Below are positions 45,142-56,237 of a stretch of 64,000 nt of DNA, in pieces (position 1 is the first letter of the stretch; each line of letters begins with the position of its first letter). Position numbers and translations under genes: made by a program. Origin of the DNA: Cadophora sp. MPI-SDFR-AT-0126 (Eukaryota > Ascomycota > Leotiomycetes > Helotiales > Ploettnerulaceae). The DNA lies in the NCBI GenBank assembly GCA_020747065.1, contig JAGMVK010000005.1, positions 434,001-498,000 of the forward strand. The letters run 5' to 3'. The notes below the pieces were generated by a model that saw nothing but the letters and a program-made list of their open reading frames with translations, had not been told where the DNA came from and did no database searches.

Positions 45142-46950
45142 ATGAAGTTCTCTGTCGTCGTCGCTGCATCCGCAATCGCTTCCCAAGCATCCACCACCTT
45201 GGCGGCAACCTGCCATGCCCTGCCAGGCGATGCTTCATGGCCGTCAACCTCCACATGGTCTGCCTTGAATAGCACTGTGGGAGGTCGCCTCGTCGCAACA
45301 GTCCCAATCGGATCGGTTTGCCACGATCCGACCTACGATGCTGCTGCATGCGCATCACTGCAAGCTGGTTGGACTCTTCCGCAAACACAGTAAGACTGCA
45401 ACACCCATTGTTCTGCAAAAACGCTAATCTGACGCTCTGTAGTCTGGATTCATCCTCTTCTGTTATGCAGGCCTACTTTGCAAATCAAAGTTGTGACCCC
45501 TTCACAGCCGAATCATCGCCGTGCTTGCTAGGCAATTACGTGAGCTATGCAATCAACGTCTCATCGACAGCCGACGTGATTGCCGGTGTCAAGTTTGCCG
45601 CGAAGAAAAATGTGCGCTTGGTGATACGCAATACTGGTCATGAGTAAGTCCGGTATCGAAATCGCAATTGGTTTTACAGTACTGACTTACCCAAGTTTCT
45701 TAGGTAGATCTACTGGCGCTGGGGCTCTGTCTATTTGGACTCACTATCTGAAAGACATCGCCTTCACCACCTACTCGGATAAGTATTACTCCGGCACCGC
45801 CGTAAAGGTCGGTGCTGGTGTTGTAGGGTATGAGATTCTCCAGGCCGCCTCGGCAAAAGGCTTGGTGGTAGTCTCTGGAGAATGTCCCACTGTCGGTCTT
45901 GCAGGGGGCTACACTCAAGGAGGAGGTCACTCTGCCTTGAGTACCCAGTTTGGGCTTGCTGCAGATCAGACCCTGGAGTTCCAAGTTGTCACTGCAGCTG
46001 GCACCCTCGTGACAGCTTCTCGAACGCAGAATTCCGACCTGTACTGGGCACTGAGCGGCGGTGGCGGGGGTAACTATGGTATCGTTGTGTCGATGACAGT
46101 TAAAACGTACCCGGACACCAAAGTCGCAGGTGCAGGACTGCAAATGGCAGCTGCATACACAACTCAGGATATCTTCTATGAAGCCATTTCAGAATTCCAT
46201 GCGCTGCTCCCAGCCATGATTGCCAACGGCACAATGGTCGTTTACTATTTTACGGATGCAGTGTTTTTGATCAATCCCGTCACAGCTTACAACCGGACCG
46301 CAGCAGACGTCAAGGCTATCTTGGCTCCCTTTATCGCCGTCTTGGACAGACTTGCTATACCACGTTCAGTATCGTACACCGAGTTCGCGACCTACCAAGA
46401 GCATTACAACACATATATGGGGCCCCTCCCATACGGCAACATCGCCGTCGAAGAGTACCAATTCGGCAGCCGACTGGTCCCTAAGTCCGTTGTCCAAAAC
46501 AATAATGCTGGCCTCCAATCTGTTTTACGCAACGTGACCGAGCACGGTGTCCTAGTGGTGGGCATAGCAGTCGATGTTGCGAAGCCTATCTCCAAACTCA
46601 ATATCTCCAACGCTGTCCTTCCCGCCTGGAGAGACGCCTTGCTCCATGCCTATTTTACCACTCCATGGAGCAACGACCCAACGAAGTGGGATGAGATGAT
46701 CGCTGCGCAGTGGACCATGACAGATGAATTCGTACCGCAGATCGAGTCCGTTACACCGGGTTCGGGTTCGTACATGAACGAGGGTGATTTCCGCCAGCCG
46801 GACTTCCAGAATGTGTTCTATGGAAAGAATTATCCTGCTTTACTGGCTATCAAGAAAAAGTGGGACCCAACATCACTGTTTTACTCCCTCTCTGCTGTGG
46901 GATCTGAGGCGTGGACGGTGGCCAACGATGGGCGCATGTGTAAGCAGTGA
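45142..46950 (+). CDS. Secreted FAD-linked oxidase, berberine-bridge-enzyme-like
   Basis: Exons 45142-45389, 45443-45643 and 45696-46950 give 567 residues. An N-terminal signal peptide (MKFSVVVAASAIASQASTTLA) indicates secretion, and several NxS/T sequons are present. The PCMH-type FAD domain carries RNTGHD (His149) and GECPTVGLAGG (Cys213). Their spacing of 64 matches the bicovalent His/Cys flavin attachment of BBE enzymes. The C-terminal RQPDFQ.VFYGKNYPAL..KKWDPTSLFY block is the conserved BBE end. Members oxidise carbohydrates, alkaloids or other secondary metabolites; the substrate here cannot be specified. No metabolite-backbone gene is nearby. Confidence 0.9.
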
Positions 46951-47853
46951 ATGACAGGGAAGACTGACGTGGAATTGTATTTAGTAGCTTTTCACAATGT
47001 AGTTGATAAGTGGCCTTGCTCTAATTGCTCATTGTTATTGCCGTGTATCATGATTAGCTCGTGAGTTGTGGGTGAGAGAACCATACCATATATGGCTCAA
47101 CTTGAATGAAAGACACGCCTCTCTACTGCTCGCATTCACCTCTTGCAGCATGATGCTCTCTGACGCCGTCCAGACTCTTAGAGAATTCTCAAGCTGCTCT
47201 TCTTCTGCATGTCGGTTGCATCTACCACTCTTTATGGCTCTCTGATCTGAAGAAAGGTCTAAGAGACTTTTAATACTGACTAGGTCCTGGCGATATTTAA
47301 GCTTGGAGCAATTTTTCGACATGGCCCTCTGACCATTGCAAAGATTCACGCACATTAAAGGATGACAGACTCCTTGAATTCCAGCCGATGTGGCGCTAAA
47401 AGCCCTAGTCTAAGTAGACATGGGTCTCCATGCGGTTCTCTTGTCCTTCCAGTCCTAATGCCCGAGCCAGGACATATTTTCTATGTGAATTATAGTAGCG
47501 CTTTCTATCCATTTACTTACGGAATGCTACTGAGGGGGACGAGGATGTGTTCCCCCCCCCCCCCCCCCCCCCTCCCCTCTCGATAACAAGAAGAGTATCC
47601 AGGAAGACATCGATACTCGAGTCGTGTATAACGGCATTCGATACTTGAAAAACGATCAAAAGGATCCAGGATTAAGGATGTTGCCTGTGCAAATTTTTGA
47701 AATAGATGGCATAGTAGATGCCTGCGGGGTGAGGAAGAAGTTCGTCGTGGCTGGGAATCGTATTGGCTCGTGGGATGTAGGAGCATCAAATAACCGTTGA
47801 TAGCGATTTTGTTTTCAAGTACTTTATCAAAATCTTGAAAACATTTCTCTCTT
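46951..47853. other. Convergent spacer with poly-C tract
   Basis: 0.9 kb between the oxidase (+) and a HET gene (-). It contains a homopolymer of about 21 C and no credible gene. Confidence 0.45.
47552..47572. repeat. Poly-C homopolymer, about 21 bp
   Basis: An uninterrupted run of C followed by TCCCCTCTC. Its length may vary between reads because such tracts are error-prone in sequencing. Confidence 0.9.
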
Positions 47854-49824
47854 TCACACTAGCTTGTAGAAAACGGCATCAGAGCCACTCTTCCGCCATG
47901 CCTCAACAGCTTCGCCATGCATAATCCCATGAACATAGCATTCGCCGACAAAGTAATAGCTCCTGTATTCCTTACATTGATCATCTTGCATCGGGACTGG
48001 ACGAACAACAAAAGGTGTCATGCCTCCAAAGAGGATGACCACCTCGTCTCCCACCTCCATAGCTGCAGGTCCAAGTCCCAAGTATCCTTCTTTCAGAGAG
48101 AAAACACGTCTGTCTAGACAAAACTGCGAAATACTTCCTAAGATATGTTCCGCAAATCGATCTTTGATGTCTAATTGGACTTTCGTGTGATCCTTTAGAT
48201 GGGCTCGATGGGCTATCTCAAGCCATTTCCGAAGTACCTTCGCATAGTCAGAGATTTGTTCTTGGGTGACATCGTGTGTGAAAGACCATCGCCCTGCTGT
48301 CAGGAGCTCCAAGAGTACTAGGTCTGTATGTTCCGGTTCGTAAGGTCCTGTGAGGAAGATTTTGTCCGACGATAAATGAAAGTGTAAGAATTCCATGGCT
48401 CTTTGGAGCATCAAGACTCCGTTCACATATGGGCCTGAGAAATCCAGAACATCACTGGCTCCGGTGATCTTGCTTACAGGTATTCCCCTCGTGACAAGGC
48501 ACTTCGGGTCATCATCTGGTAGGAGCTCAAGTGGCTGGTTTAGAGAGGTATGATGCACTCCCGAGGCGGTTCGGTCATTCATTGGCATGTGGTACAGCTT
48601 TGCCTGCCAAGCGGGTACCCAACTTGGATTTGAAAGTATTGAGGCCTCATGATCAACTTTGCCAAGGATCAGGAGGTCCCTTCGAATCTCGATTGTCTGC
48701 CGAGTAACAGAGCAATAGACCTCTGCCGGTGGTAAACCATAATCTGGCTCGATGGAAATACCGGTCATCAAACCCAGGACACCATAAACTCTGTCAATTG
48801 GGAGCTTACATCTGAACACAGAGGAAGCACAGATTATGTCCAGATTGTCCCTGGCCCGCTTGATAGTTTGTATGTTCGCTGCAAGCCCCATTCTTTCAAA
48901 CGTTCTGCGACTGACTTCGGGACCCATCCCGTCGCGCTTATAGCTGTACATTTCATGCGACATTTGACGATAGAATATCCACCACGCAGAATCGCCAATG
49001 ACATCCCACTGTAATTGTACGTCGCCGATAATGACAAGTGCTGAAGATGCCATGCAGGCTTCCTGAATAACCCAAAGCCGTTCGAACCATTCCCAGTCAA
49101 AGACCCAGGCGAAAGAATTCCATTGTGTTGAGTCTCTCTCGGGATATCTTGCAAGTTCAGCATCAAATCTCTGCTTCATAGGGACATTGTTTCTTGCCCT
49201 CGAAGTGTCGGAGTCTTCCTTGAGGGTGTGTAGCAAAGGCAAGGCTTTGATAACATGGTTCACATCTGCACCCTGATCTGCACCGAGCCAGATCAGGACT
49301 CGCTTTGCGGTCTTGTAGATTTGTGCCATTTCTTTTACTTGGTGGGACTTTTCCTCCAGGTTTGACTGATCGATACACAGGGCGTCCGCCCAGATAATTC
49401 GCTCCGAGGGGCCCTCAACTCGAGAGTCAGGATCGATCCACTGTACAAAGTCATACCGACTCTGGAGTACATCCCACATCTTTGCCTTCTTCTTGCTTTT
49501 TGAGGCATGGAAATGGAATCGGTCTCGAATTCGATATCTGAGTGGTCGAAGTTGTCTCAAAGCCGCAGCGAGGTTCGTGCCGATATTCAGGGGATGGCCG
49601 TCTAAAGAGATCTCTTCAGAAGGTTCAGGATCTCCCCAGACATATGACAGAGCTTCATATTCTGGGGCTTTGTCGAGTTCATGCACTGAGAGCGTGCATC
49701 GAATTCTGGAACTTTCTTTATCGATTCCGCGCTGGAGGTGAAGCAGGCGCATTGATGTCTTGGTAGGAAGTGGAGAATATGGCCTTGAGCTTTCCATGAA
49801 ATCGCCAGACATGAGATGTTCCAA
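47854..49824 (-). CDS. HET-domain protein, 656 residues
   Basis: Intronless. HET blocks: MRLLHLQRG.., YEALSYVWGDPEPS; IIWADALCIDQSNLEEK followed by MAQIYKTAKRVLIWLG; and WEWFERLWVIQEACMA. Between blocks one and two is an insertion of some 50 residues rich in basic and aromatic residues (RDRFHFHASKSKKKAKMW). The C-terminal part ends YYFVGECYVHGIMHGEAVEA, typical of stand-alone HET proteins. The exact start (49824, or Met5, or Met24 MRLL) is uncertain. It is the third HET gene in 25 kb; the role is presumed incompatibility or cell-death signalling. Confidence 0.88.
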   Translation of the reverse strand: MEHLMSGDFMESSRPYSPLPTKTSMRLLHLQRGIDKESSRIRCTLSVHELDKAPEYEALSYVWGDPEPSEEISLDGHPLNIGTNLAAALRQLRPLRYRIRDRFHFHASKSKKKAKMWDVLQSRYDFVQWIDPDSRVEGPSERIIWADALCIDQSNLEEKSHQVKEMAQIYKTAKRVLIWLGADQGADVNHVIKALPLLHTLKEDSDTSRARNNVPMKQRFDAELARYPERDSTQWNSFAWVFDWEWFERLWVIQEACMASSALVIIGDVQLQWDVIGDSAWWIFYRQMSHEMYSYKRDGMGPEVSRRTFERMGLAANIQTIKRARDNLDIICASSVFRCKLPIDRVYGVLGLMTGISIEPDYGLPPAEVYCSVTRQTIEIRRDLLILGKVDHEASILSNPSWVPAWQAKLYHMPMNDRTASGVHHTSLNQPLELLPDDDPKCLVTRGIPVSKITGASDVLDFSGPYVNGVLMLQRAMEFLHFHLSSDKIFLTGPYEPEHTDLVLLELLTAGRWSFTHDVTQEQISDYAKVLRKWLEIAHRAHLKDHTKVQLDIKDRFAEHILGSISQFCLDRRVFSLKEGYLGLGPAAMEVGDEVVILFGGMTPFVVRPVPMQDDQCKEYRSYYFVGECYVHGIMHGEAVEAWRKSGSDAVFYKLV

Positions 49825-50080
49825 GGCGTACTGGAAAAAGTAGAACAGGCTGAGTTGTTAATAACAGAAGGAAGACGTAGCGAAATAGATGCATGCAGGC
49901 TGCTAGCGCTGATTCCCCAGCCATCCCCGTTCAGCTCCATCGACTCGCGCCCCTGTAGATCTTATAATTCTTGGCAAACGACGCGGCAGCATGTTCAAAA
50001 ATTTTATTCATGACAGATGAAAGAGGTTGTATCATGGTAGGCTGAACTGGTGCGACACTCAAACTGCCTGACACTAAGCC

Positions 50081-52328
50081 TTAAACAACGTGTTTCCCTA
50101 GTGCATCGCCCAAGAATTCCGTCAAAGCCAGGACTTTCTCTTCCTGGAATCTTCGACCTACAATCTGCACGGCTACATGTGCTCCATCATATAGCTCAGG
50201 ATCATCTATATTGAAAAATCAGCACATGGGGATCATTGTTGACTGGGAAGCCAGTTCGTTGGTAGTGGAGGAGGGAAATGGAGGCGACTCACAAGCTTCC
50301 CAAACTTTCTCATCGGTCTCATTAAGTGGTTTGTAGCCCTTGTCCACAACATCAACATTCTTGTCCACCAAGGTTACGGGTAAGACTGCAGCCGAGTAAT
50401 CGAGCAGGTTCACCCAAATAGAGTAGCCTGGCATGACACGTTTAGTCTTGACTTTCCCTTTCCCAAATTTGTTCCTAAAAGAAAGGAGACGATCATATTA
50501 GTTATGGCTTCAAATGAAACGTACCGTAGTATTTGTACCTATGATACAGGAGATGACTTAGCAGTCGTTCTGCAAGGTAGACATGGGCAATGAAAGAGAC
50601 ATCTAGGATGCGACACTCACATATCTGGTCTCGCCGCAGCAAAAGGGGCAAGCGGTGTGATTATCGCATCGACTGGACGTCCGGTCCCTGTGATCGAGGC
50701 AGTGCTGTTCCAGTAATCCATGTACCTCTTCTGGTATTGCCGTTTCTGGACATTGTTAGCAGCGATCTGGGAAGCAGAGTATTCTTCTTGGCGGGTGCCA
50801 TAGACAGATGCAATTTGGCTGGCCATCGGCTCGCCCGACAGGTCGAATGCGCTGTGGACTACAGTTTGAATAAGTAGGTGATCCGCTAGGGGAAAGAGAG
50901 AACAGACCATCTGCGCCGCCATCGTAGAGCCATGACTTGAACTGGATTTGGCCGCGTCAGCATTGAGTCGAAGTGGTTGAGCGAAAGAGGATCTCACAGT
51001 GATTTCAGCAGCTTCGGCATAAGAAGGTGGCTTCCACTCCACAACTTTATGACCCAATTTCTCAATGGTCTTGACAACAATGTCAATAGCTCTTCGAACA
51101 GGCGGTTGGGGTTGGATTGTTCCATCGTGAGGAAACACGCCAAAGGTCAGCTGCCTACCGTCGCTTGACTTAATGGCATCTATTACCGCCTGTTCCTGAT
51201 CATCACGCCAGGGAATTTCAACGACAAGAGGATCGTGAAGCCAAGGCTGCTGGCTGAGAATAGCTTTCATGACCAACCTCAACGCACCAACAGATGTACC
51301 CAGCGGTCCCACGACAGAAAGAATCGAGTTCTGGCCATCCATACTATTAGCCATTCCTTCGTATGGCATCCTGCCGCTCGATGGACGAATACCGTAAAGG
51401 CCGTTGAAGGCGGCGGGAATGCGGATACTACCACCGATGTCTGTTCCGAATCCAACAGGACTTCCCTTCAGGCCGATAAGAGCACCTTCACCTCCGGAAC
51501 TGCCACCGCAGGCTAGGTTTCTATTCTTGGGGTTCCAGGTGTAGCCGATGATATTGTTTACTGTTTCCCCGGCCATTAAAGTGTGGGGAACGGAGGTCTT
51601 GCAGTAGAGAATGGCACCTAAATTTCGAAGCTCTCGGACCATTTCACTTTCGTAGACTTTTTCTTTACCGGTTCCTTTCTTGCCTTCGAATGTGCCGATC
51701 CACTGTGTCGATTTAGTGACGAATCCTTCTCGTGTCGATCATTACTTCCAAAGGAGACAGACAATAACTTGTATTTCAGACACGATAATTCGAAGTGGGA
51801 AGCAGACAATGAGTCTGGACAATGATATTTGACTGTACTTACGCCAACATATCCCATCGTGGTCTCGACATCCTTGACGTGGAATTGGTCCTTCAAACTG
51901 ACTGGCAACCCATGAAGGGGACCAATTGGTTTCTTATGCTTAGCATAATAATCATCCAATTTTTGAGCATCAGCAATCGCAGCATCGAAGAAAATTTCAT
52001 GAAGACAATTAACCTAGAACGTCAGTAAAATTCATCAACGCGTATCTAGGTCACTTACCAGTTGCTGAGCAAGAGCAGCTCTATGACAGAATGCTTCAGC
52101 AACCTCTCGAGCCTTCCACGTTCCAGATGTAGTATTCTTCACAATACCAACAGCATCTGTTTGCGTGATTTGGATTTCACGGGGAGAAAGATACTGCTCG
52201 ATGTAATTTCCGGTAACATCTCGTTGTTCTGCTGCCGAGGGGACAGGTGACGTCAACTGCCACGCTTTGGGAATAAGGGCATTGACTGAGTCGCGCTTTG
52301 CAGCGCCTAGAGCTTTCCAATCAACCAT
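50081..52328 (-). CDS. Amidase (amidase-signature family)
   Basis: Six exons (52328-52059, 52013-51843, 51702-50621, 50538-50525, 50427-50293, 50205-50081) give 598 residues. The Ser-cisSer-Lys triad is visible: Lys131 in LPVSLKDQF, Ser215 in CGGSSGGEGALI, and Ser239 in GTDIGGSIRIPAAFNG. The 24-residue spacing between the serines matches the family. The C-terminal exons supply YYG/YSIWVNLLDYSAAVLPVTLVD and DPELYDGAHVAVQIVGRR, both strongly conserved in fungal acetamidase-like proteins. Exon 4 is only 14 nt (codes for YKYY). It probably hydrolyses small amides as a nitrogen source; no secretion signal is seen. The last two introns were placed from conservation. Confidence 0.9.
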
Positions 52329-53428
52329 TTCTAGATACAAGTTGAGAGATTTTGGGATTATCAGACTGAACGAGATATGTGGGGTGATAAGGTGTTGACG
52401 ACTGGATATTGCCGATGGAGGGGTAGTTCCTTAGCGCGGAACGATGCCGATGCCAAGAGTGGGAGTTGATATGGGGCCGAACAGCGATTCAGGGAGATAG
52501 AATGCTAATCGCCGGCTGATCACTACATTAACCTCAATAATATTAAATCTGTCTCGGTCCTCTCATTGTAACTAAGCATATTGCTTGCTTTGGTGTCCTT
52601 ATTGACTTCATAAGTCTGCCCGGCATCGATACGGTAGTTTGCCCCAGGAAGCAAGATGTGAGCATACTCCTGCAACCACATGAGATAAAATAATTCCGGC
52701 TTGCTCGTCACCAAGTACTTGGTCAAAAGTCTGGAAAAGTACTCCTCACTCTGGAAACTCTCCTTCAACACATATCATCCCCAAATTTCGTACGCTCGAA
52801 CCGTTTCGTAATCAGCAAAACAGAAACGACCTTGGAAGAATTTCTGATCTATGCTACCCGCACACAACTGCTTTCTTGAAGATGGAAAATAAAGACCAGC
52901 TATGGACGGGGTAAGTCCTTTAATACACAGAAGGGAGTAAGGCTGTAGCACTTCAGTGAATGCTATCATGACGCGCAGGTTTCAGGACACTGGTCACTTC
53001 GACACATGATTCGGCTTCGATATTGCCAGCCAAGAGAAACATTTGCGTCCCAGTTTTTTCATATACGCCGTAAACCATAGCGTAGTCTTGGAGCATTCAG
53101 CAGGCTGGAAATGGAACGGGTAACCGGCCTTGGGGAGACGATGAATGCGCACGTTCCAGGCTGGAAGATTTAGATCGCTATTTGGTTTTGGAAGTCAAAA
53201 ATAGAACATACCGGACTTCGACGAGGAGAAGAATATGAGTGACATGTCTCACGTATCGTTCTCATGTGCAATTATGAGAGTCTCGCATGGACCATATCTT
53301 CATGTATGTTGACTGTAGTCGCCTGAAGTTGAGCGACAGCTCGATAAGATTCAGACTCACAAGAGAGTAGCCAATCCAGAAAGTGAGACCCTGTCGCCAA
53401 TTCCGAATTTGTCTTTTCCAATCCAATA
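52329..53428. other. Intergenic, possible decayed coding remnant
   Basis: 1.1 kb between two minus-strand genes. Two abutting minus-strand frames (52969-52775 and 52771-52523) together read as about 140 residues, with protein-like stretches such as FCFADYETVRAYEIWG and LFYLMWLQEYAHILLPG, but lie in different frames without a splice signal. This may be a degenerated gene; no family recognised. Confidence 0.3.
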
Positions 53429-54596
53429 TCAGTCTTTTCTGTTTTCATTCTCGTCGTCAAACATTTGTCGAATATTGAGGTTGATCCTCTTATCCTTCAT
53501 CCATCTTCTCCACTCAGGATACTCTTCCCCAGGCCATTCTTCCAGATAGTCGGGGCAAGTACCCGGTAGAATACTAGCAACTCCATGCCATGCTAGGCGC
53601 GACTGACCAGTCATGTAAACTGCATCGCCTGAACGTAATCGCAAGACCTCACATACAGGTGGGCGGCCATCGTCTGCAAGTCCGATGATGAAGATGGCGT
53701 CGCAGCCTATGCTGATGCTTACGAGACCCCTGTCAACCTTTTCGCTCACATCGCGATGCATGCTCAATGTATCGCCTGGAGAGTAGACGTTGACAATTGC
53801 TGCCTGTGGTTTCATGGTTGGAAAAAGCTTGTGGATGAAAGAAGCGATATCTGGTGGGAATGGAGGTGGTGCTTCCTTTGGGTAGGCCTTTGCCGTCCAG
53901 TCGTACTGTCCGCCTAAGGTCATCCATCGCAGTTTCTTCTTCAGCGCAGCTCTGACAGTAACAGGCTTATGTTCGTTAGGGGTTTTCGGTACGAATGCGA
54001 CACGATCTGGATTGTCGCCGAAGAAAGAGTGGCTTTCTTCCGAGAACCGAGAAGGTCCGTCGGCATCTTCCGAAGACTGAGTTCCTGGGTATCTTACATT
54101 GTAATGTAAATGCAGATTCGTTTTGTGATTTCCATCTGAAAGGTCTCGATGGAATAGCGTCGAAAGCATTCTTTGTTGAACGGCTGGTGAGAGAAGCGAC
54201 GGAATTACAGTCAAGCCTATCCTTGTCAGACTAATACTGCAAAGAGACCATTTGATAAATGACGAAGAAAATGAAATTCCTACCAGGAATACTAGGAATG
54301 GAATACGAATCAATAGTGTGGTATTCCGAAATATCTGTGGAGAATATAACTGGTTCTACATCAAGGCCTTGACTCGCTTGAAAAGACTGGCTCGCCTTGA
54401 AAAGTGTATCAATCGAGATGTCACTGCGCTTGACTCCGACAATAGCCAGATCAGTTATACCTTCGGCATGTAGTTGTTTAGTTGTCATATTTCGACCCTT
54501 CCATGATTTGAATGCATCTTTCATCATTTGGGGAACTGGCTCATGAGGAGCAAGCTCGCCCGGTTGAACTTTCGGAACTTCAGTTTCATTTGCCAT
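53429..54596 (-). CDS. AlkB-like 2-oxoglutarate/Fe(II) dioxygenase
   Basis: Two exons (54596-54284, 54216-53429) give 366 residues. The 68-bp intron joins SIPSIPG to LTVIPSLLSPAVQQ, conserved in fungal Alkbh1 homologues. The jelly-roll core has the iron triad His258-x-Asp260 (MHRDVSEK) and His315 (RLAWHGV), and a 2OG-binding arginine pattern near the C-terminus (RINLNIRQ). LHLHYNV and GDAVYMTGQSR are further family blocks. AlkB proteins demethylate alkylated DNA or RNA. The N-terminal 104 residues carry an extra helical region. It is divergent from cdc2 with a 507-bp spacer. Confidence 0.9.
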
Positions 54597-55103
54597 TCTG
54601 GGGTCGCTTTGACGAGAGATATGATTTCGTAGAAGCAGGGAAAATTAAAATCATTATCGTAAGATCATCTCTTAGTCTCAAAGTAAAACCGTAGTTTTGA
54701 AAGAAAAACGCGATGACTGGTTGAGGTCGTTCCTGTGCCAAACAAAATTCATCAGCCGCAGCCTTTTAAGCGAGGCTAGCGGGTTAGAGCCCGCCCTGTT
54801 TTCGCGTTCTCTATGTTGACTTTCGCGCTGATTGTGTTTACGGCACAAGACAACACAGCGACCTCGACAATTCCGGGAGACACGACCTCCACACCCAATT
54901 CAATTCTCCCATTCTGCGACATCACAGCTGATCTTCGACTTCAGCTCTCGACAATTTTCTTTTCTGCGACAATCAATGCTTTTAAGGCCAGCGAACTACC
55001 CCTCCTTACGTTCACCGCCCCACCAGAGCAGAAGACAGACCAGATTTACGTGCCTCAATTAAAACTCGACACTCATTTGCATACTCGATCACAACGCGCA
55101 ACC
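54597..55103. promoter_or_regulatory. Divergent promoter alkB-like / cdc2
   Basis: Spacer between opposite start codons. The stretch from about 54850 on is a CA/CT-rich leader of cdc2 ending in CGCAACCATGG. No specific element recognised. Confidence 0.4.
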
Positions 55104-56237
55104 ATGGAGAACTATCACAAGTTGGAGAAGGTCGGAGAGGGTCAGTCAATTCCAGCATGAAGTGACTTCGAAGCTGCGCAATGTCGCAGCCACAACACAA
55201 GTCAGCATACTGACTTTTACGTGTCTAGGAACCTACGGTGTTGTATACAAGGCCAAGGATCTCCTGCACAACAATCGAATCGTGGCCCTGAAGAAGATCC
55301 GTCTCGAGGCTGAGGATGAGGGTGTACCCAGTACTGCCATCCGTGAGATCTCGCTGCTCAAGGAGATGAACGACCCTAATATCGTGCGACTCTTCAACAT
55401 CGTTCACGCAGATGGCCACAAGCTCTACCTCGTCTTCGAATTCCTCGACCTTGACTTGAAGAAATACATGGAGTCGCTCCCGGTTAGCGATGGTGGTAGA
55501 GGAAAGGCTCTTCCTGAGGGTTCTGGGCCGGATTTGGGACGACTTGGCTTGGGTGACGCGATGGTAAAGAAGTTCATGAGCCAGTTGTGTGAAGGCGTTC
55601 GATACTGCCACAGCCATCGAATCCTCCACCGTGATCTCAAGCCCCAGAACTTACTGATCGATCGTGATGGTAACCTCAAGCTGGCCGATTTTGGTCTTGC
55701 TCGCGCCTTCGGTGTCCCTCTTCGTACATACACCCACGAGGTCGTCACTCTCTGGTACCGATCACCAGAGATTCTGCTTGGAGGACGGCAATACTCTACT
55801 GGTGTTGATATGTGGTCTGTTGGATGTATCTTCGCCGAGATGTGCACCAGGAAGCCACTTTTCCCAGGTGACTCGGAGATTGATGAGATTTTCAAGATCT
55901 TCAAGTCAGCTATCCCACCCCCAATGACTTGGCTTGTCTAACAAATATCAGGCTCCTAGGTACCCCCACCGAAGCCGAATGGCCAGGCGTCATGGACAAG
56001 ACCTGTTTCCCCGACTTCAAGCCCTCATTCCCAAAATGGATCCGCGATGAGTCGATACCCCTCTGCTCGAATCTGGACGACAAGGGATTGGACCTCCTCG
56101 AGCACATGTTGGTCTACGATCCTGCTGGACGAATCTCCGCCAAGCAGGCCTGCATGCACCCCTACTTCGAGGAAGGTAGCTCCGCATACTCTGGTCGTGG
56201 TCTCGGCCCAACCTACAGCAAGAACGGATACCATTGA
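55104..56237 (+). CDS. cdc2: Cyclin-dependent kinase Cdc2/CDK1
   Basis: Exons 55104-55140, 55229-55904 and 55952-56237 give 332 residues. [11 protein letters not shown] carries the inhibitory-phosphorylation sites Thr14 and Tyr15. Lys34 (ALKKI) is the ATP-binding lysine and PSTAIRE (46-52) the cyclin-binding helix, unique to Cdc2-type kinases. [21 protein letters not shown] and the T-loop [19 protein letters not shown] follow. An insertion before the C-lobe ([12 protein letters not shown]) is typical of filamentous-fungal Cdc2 (NimX). The first intron falls inside the glycine-loop codon G13, so exon 1 is only 37 nt. It is the essential G2/M kinase with its cyclins. Confidence 0.96.

Noticed and set aside
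54760..54805. GC-rich hairpin-like stretch suggestive of a tRNA
   Set aside because: GCGGG..CCCGC can pair, but there is no acceptor stem, anticodon loop or GGTTCGA-like T-loop; I found no convincing tRNA in the window.
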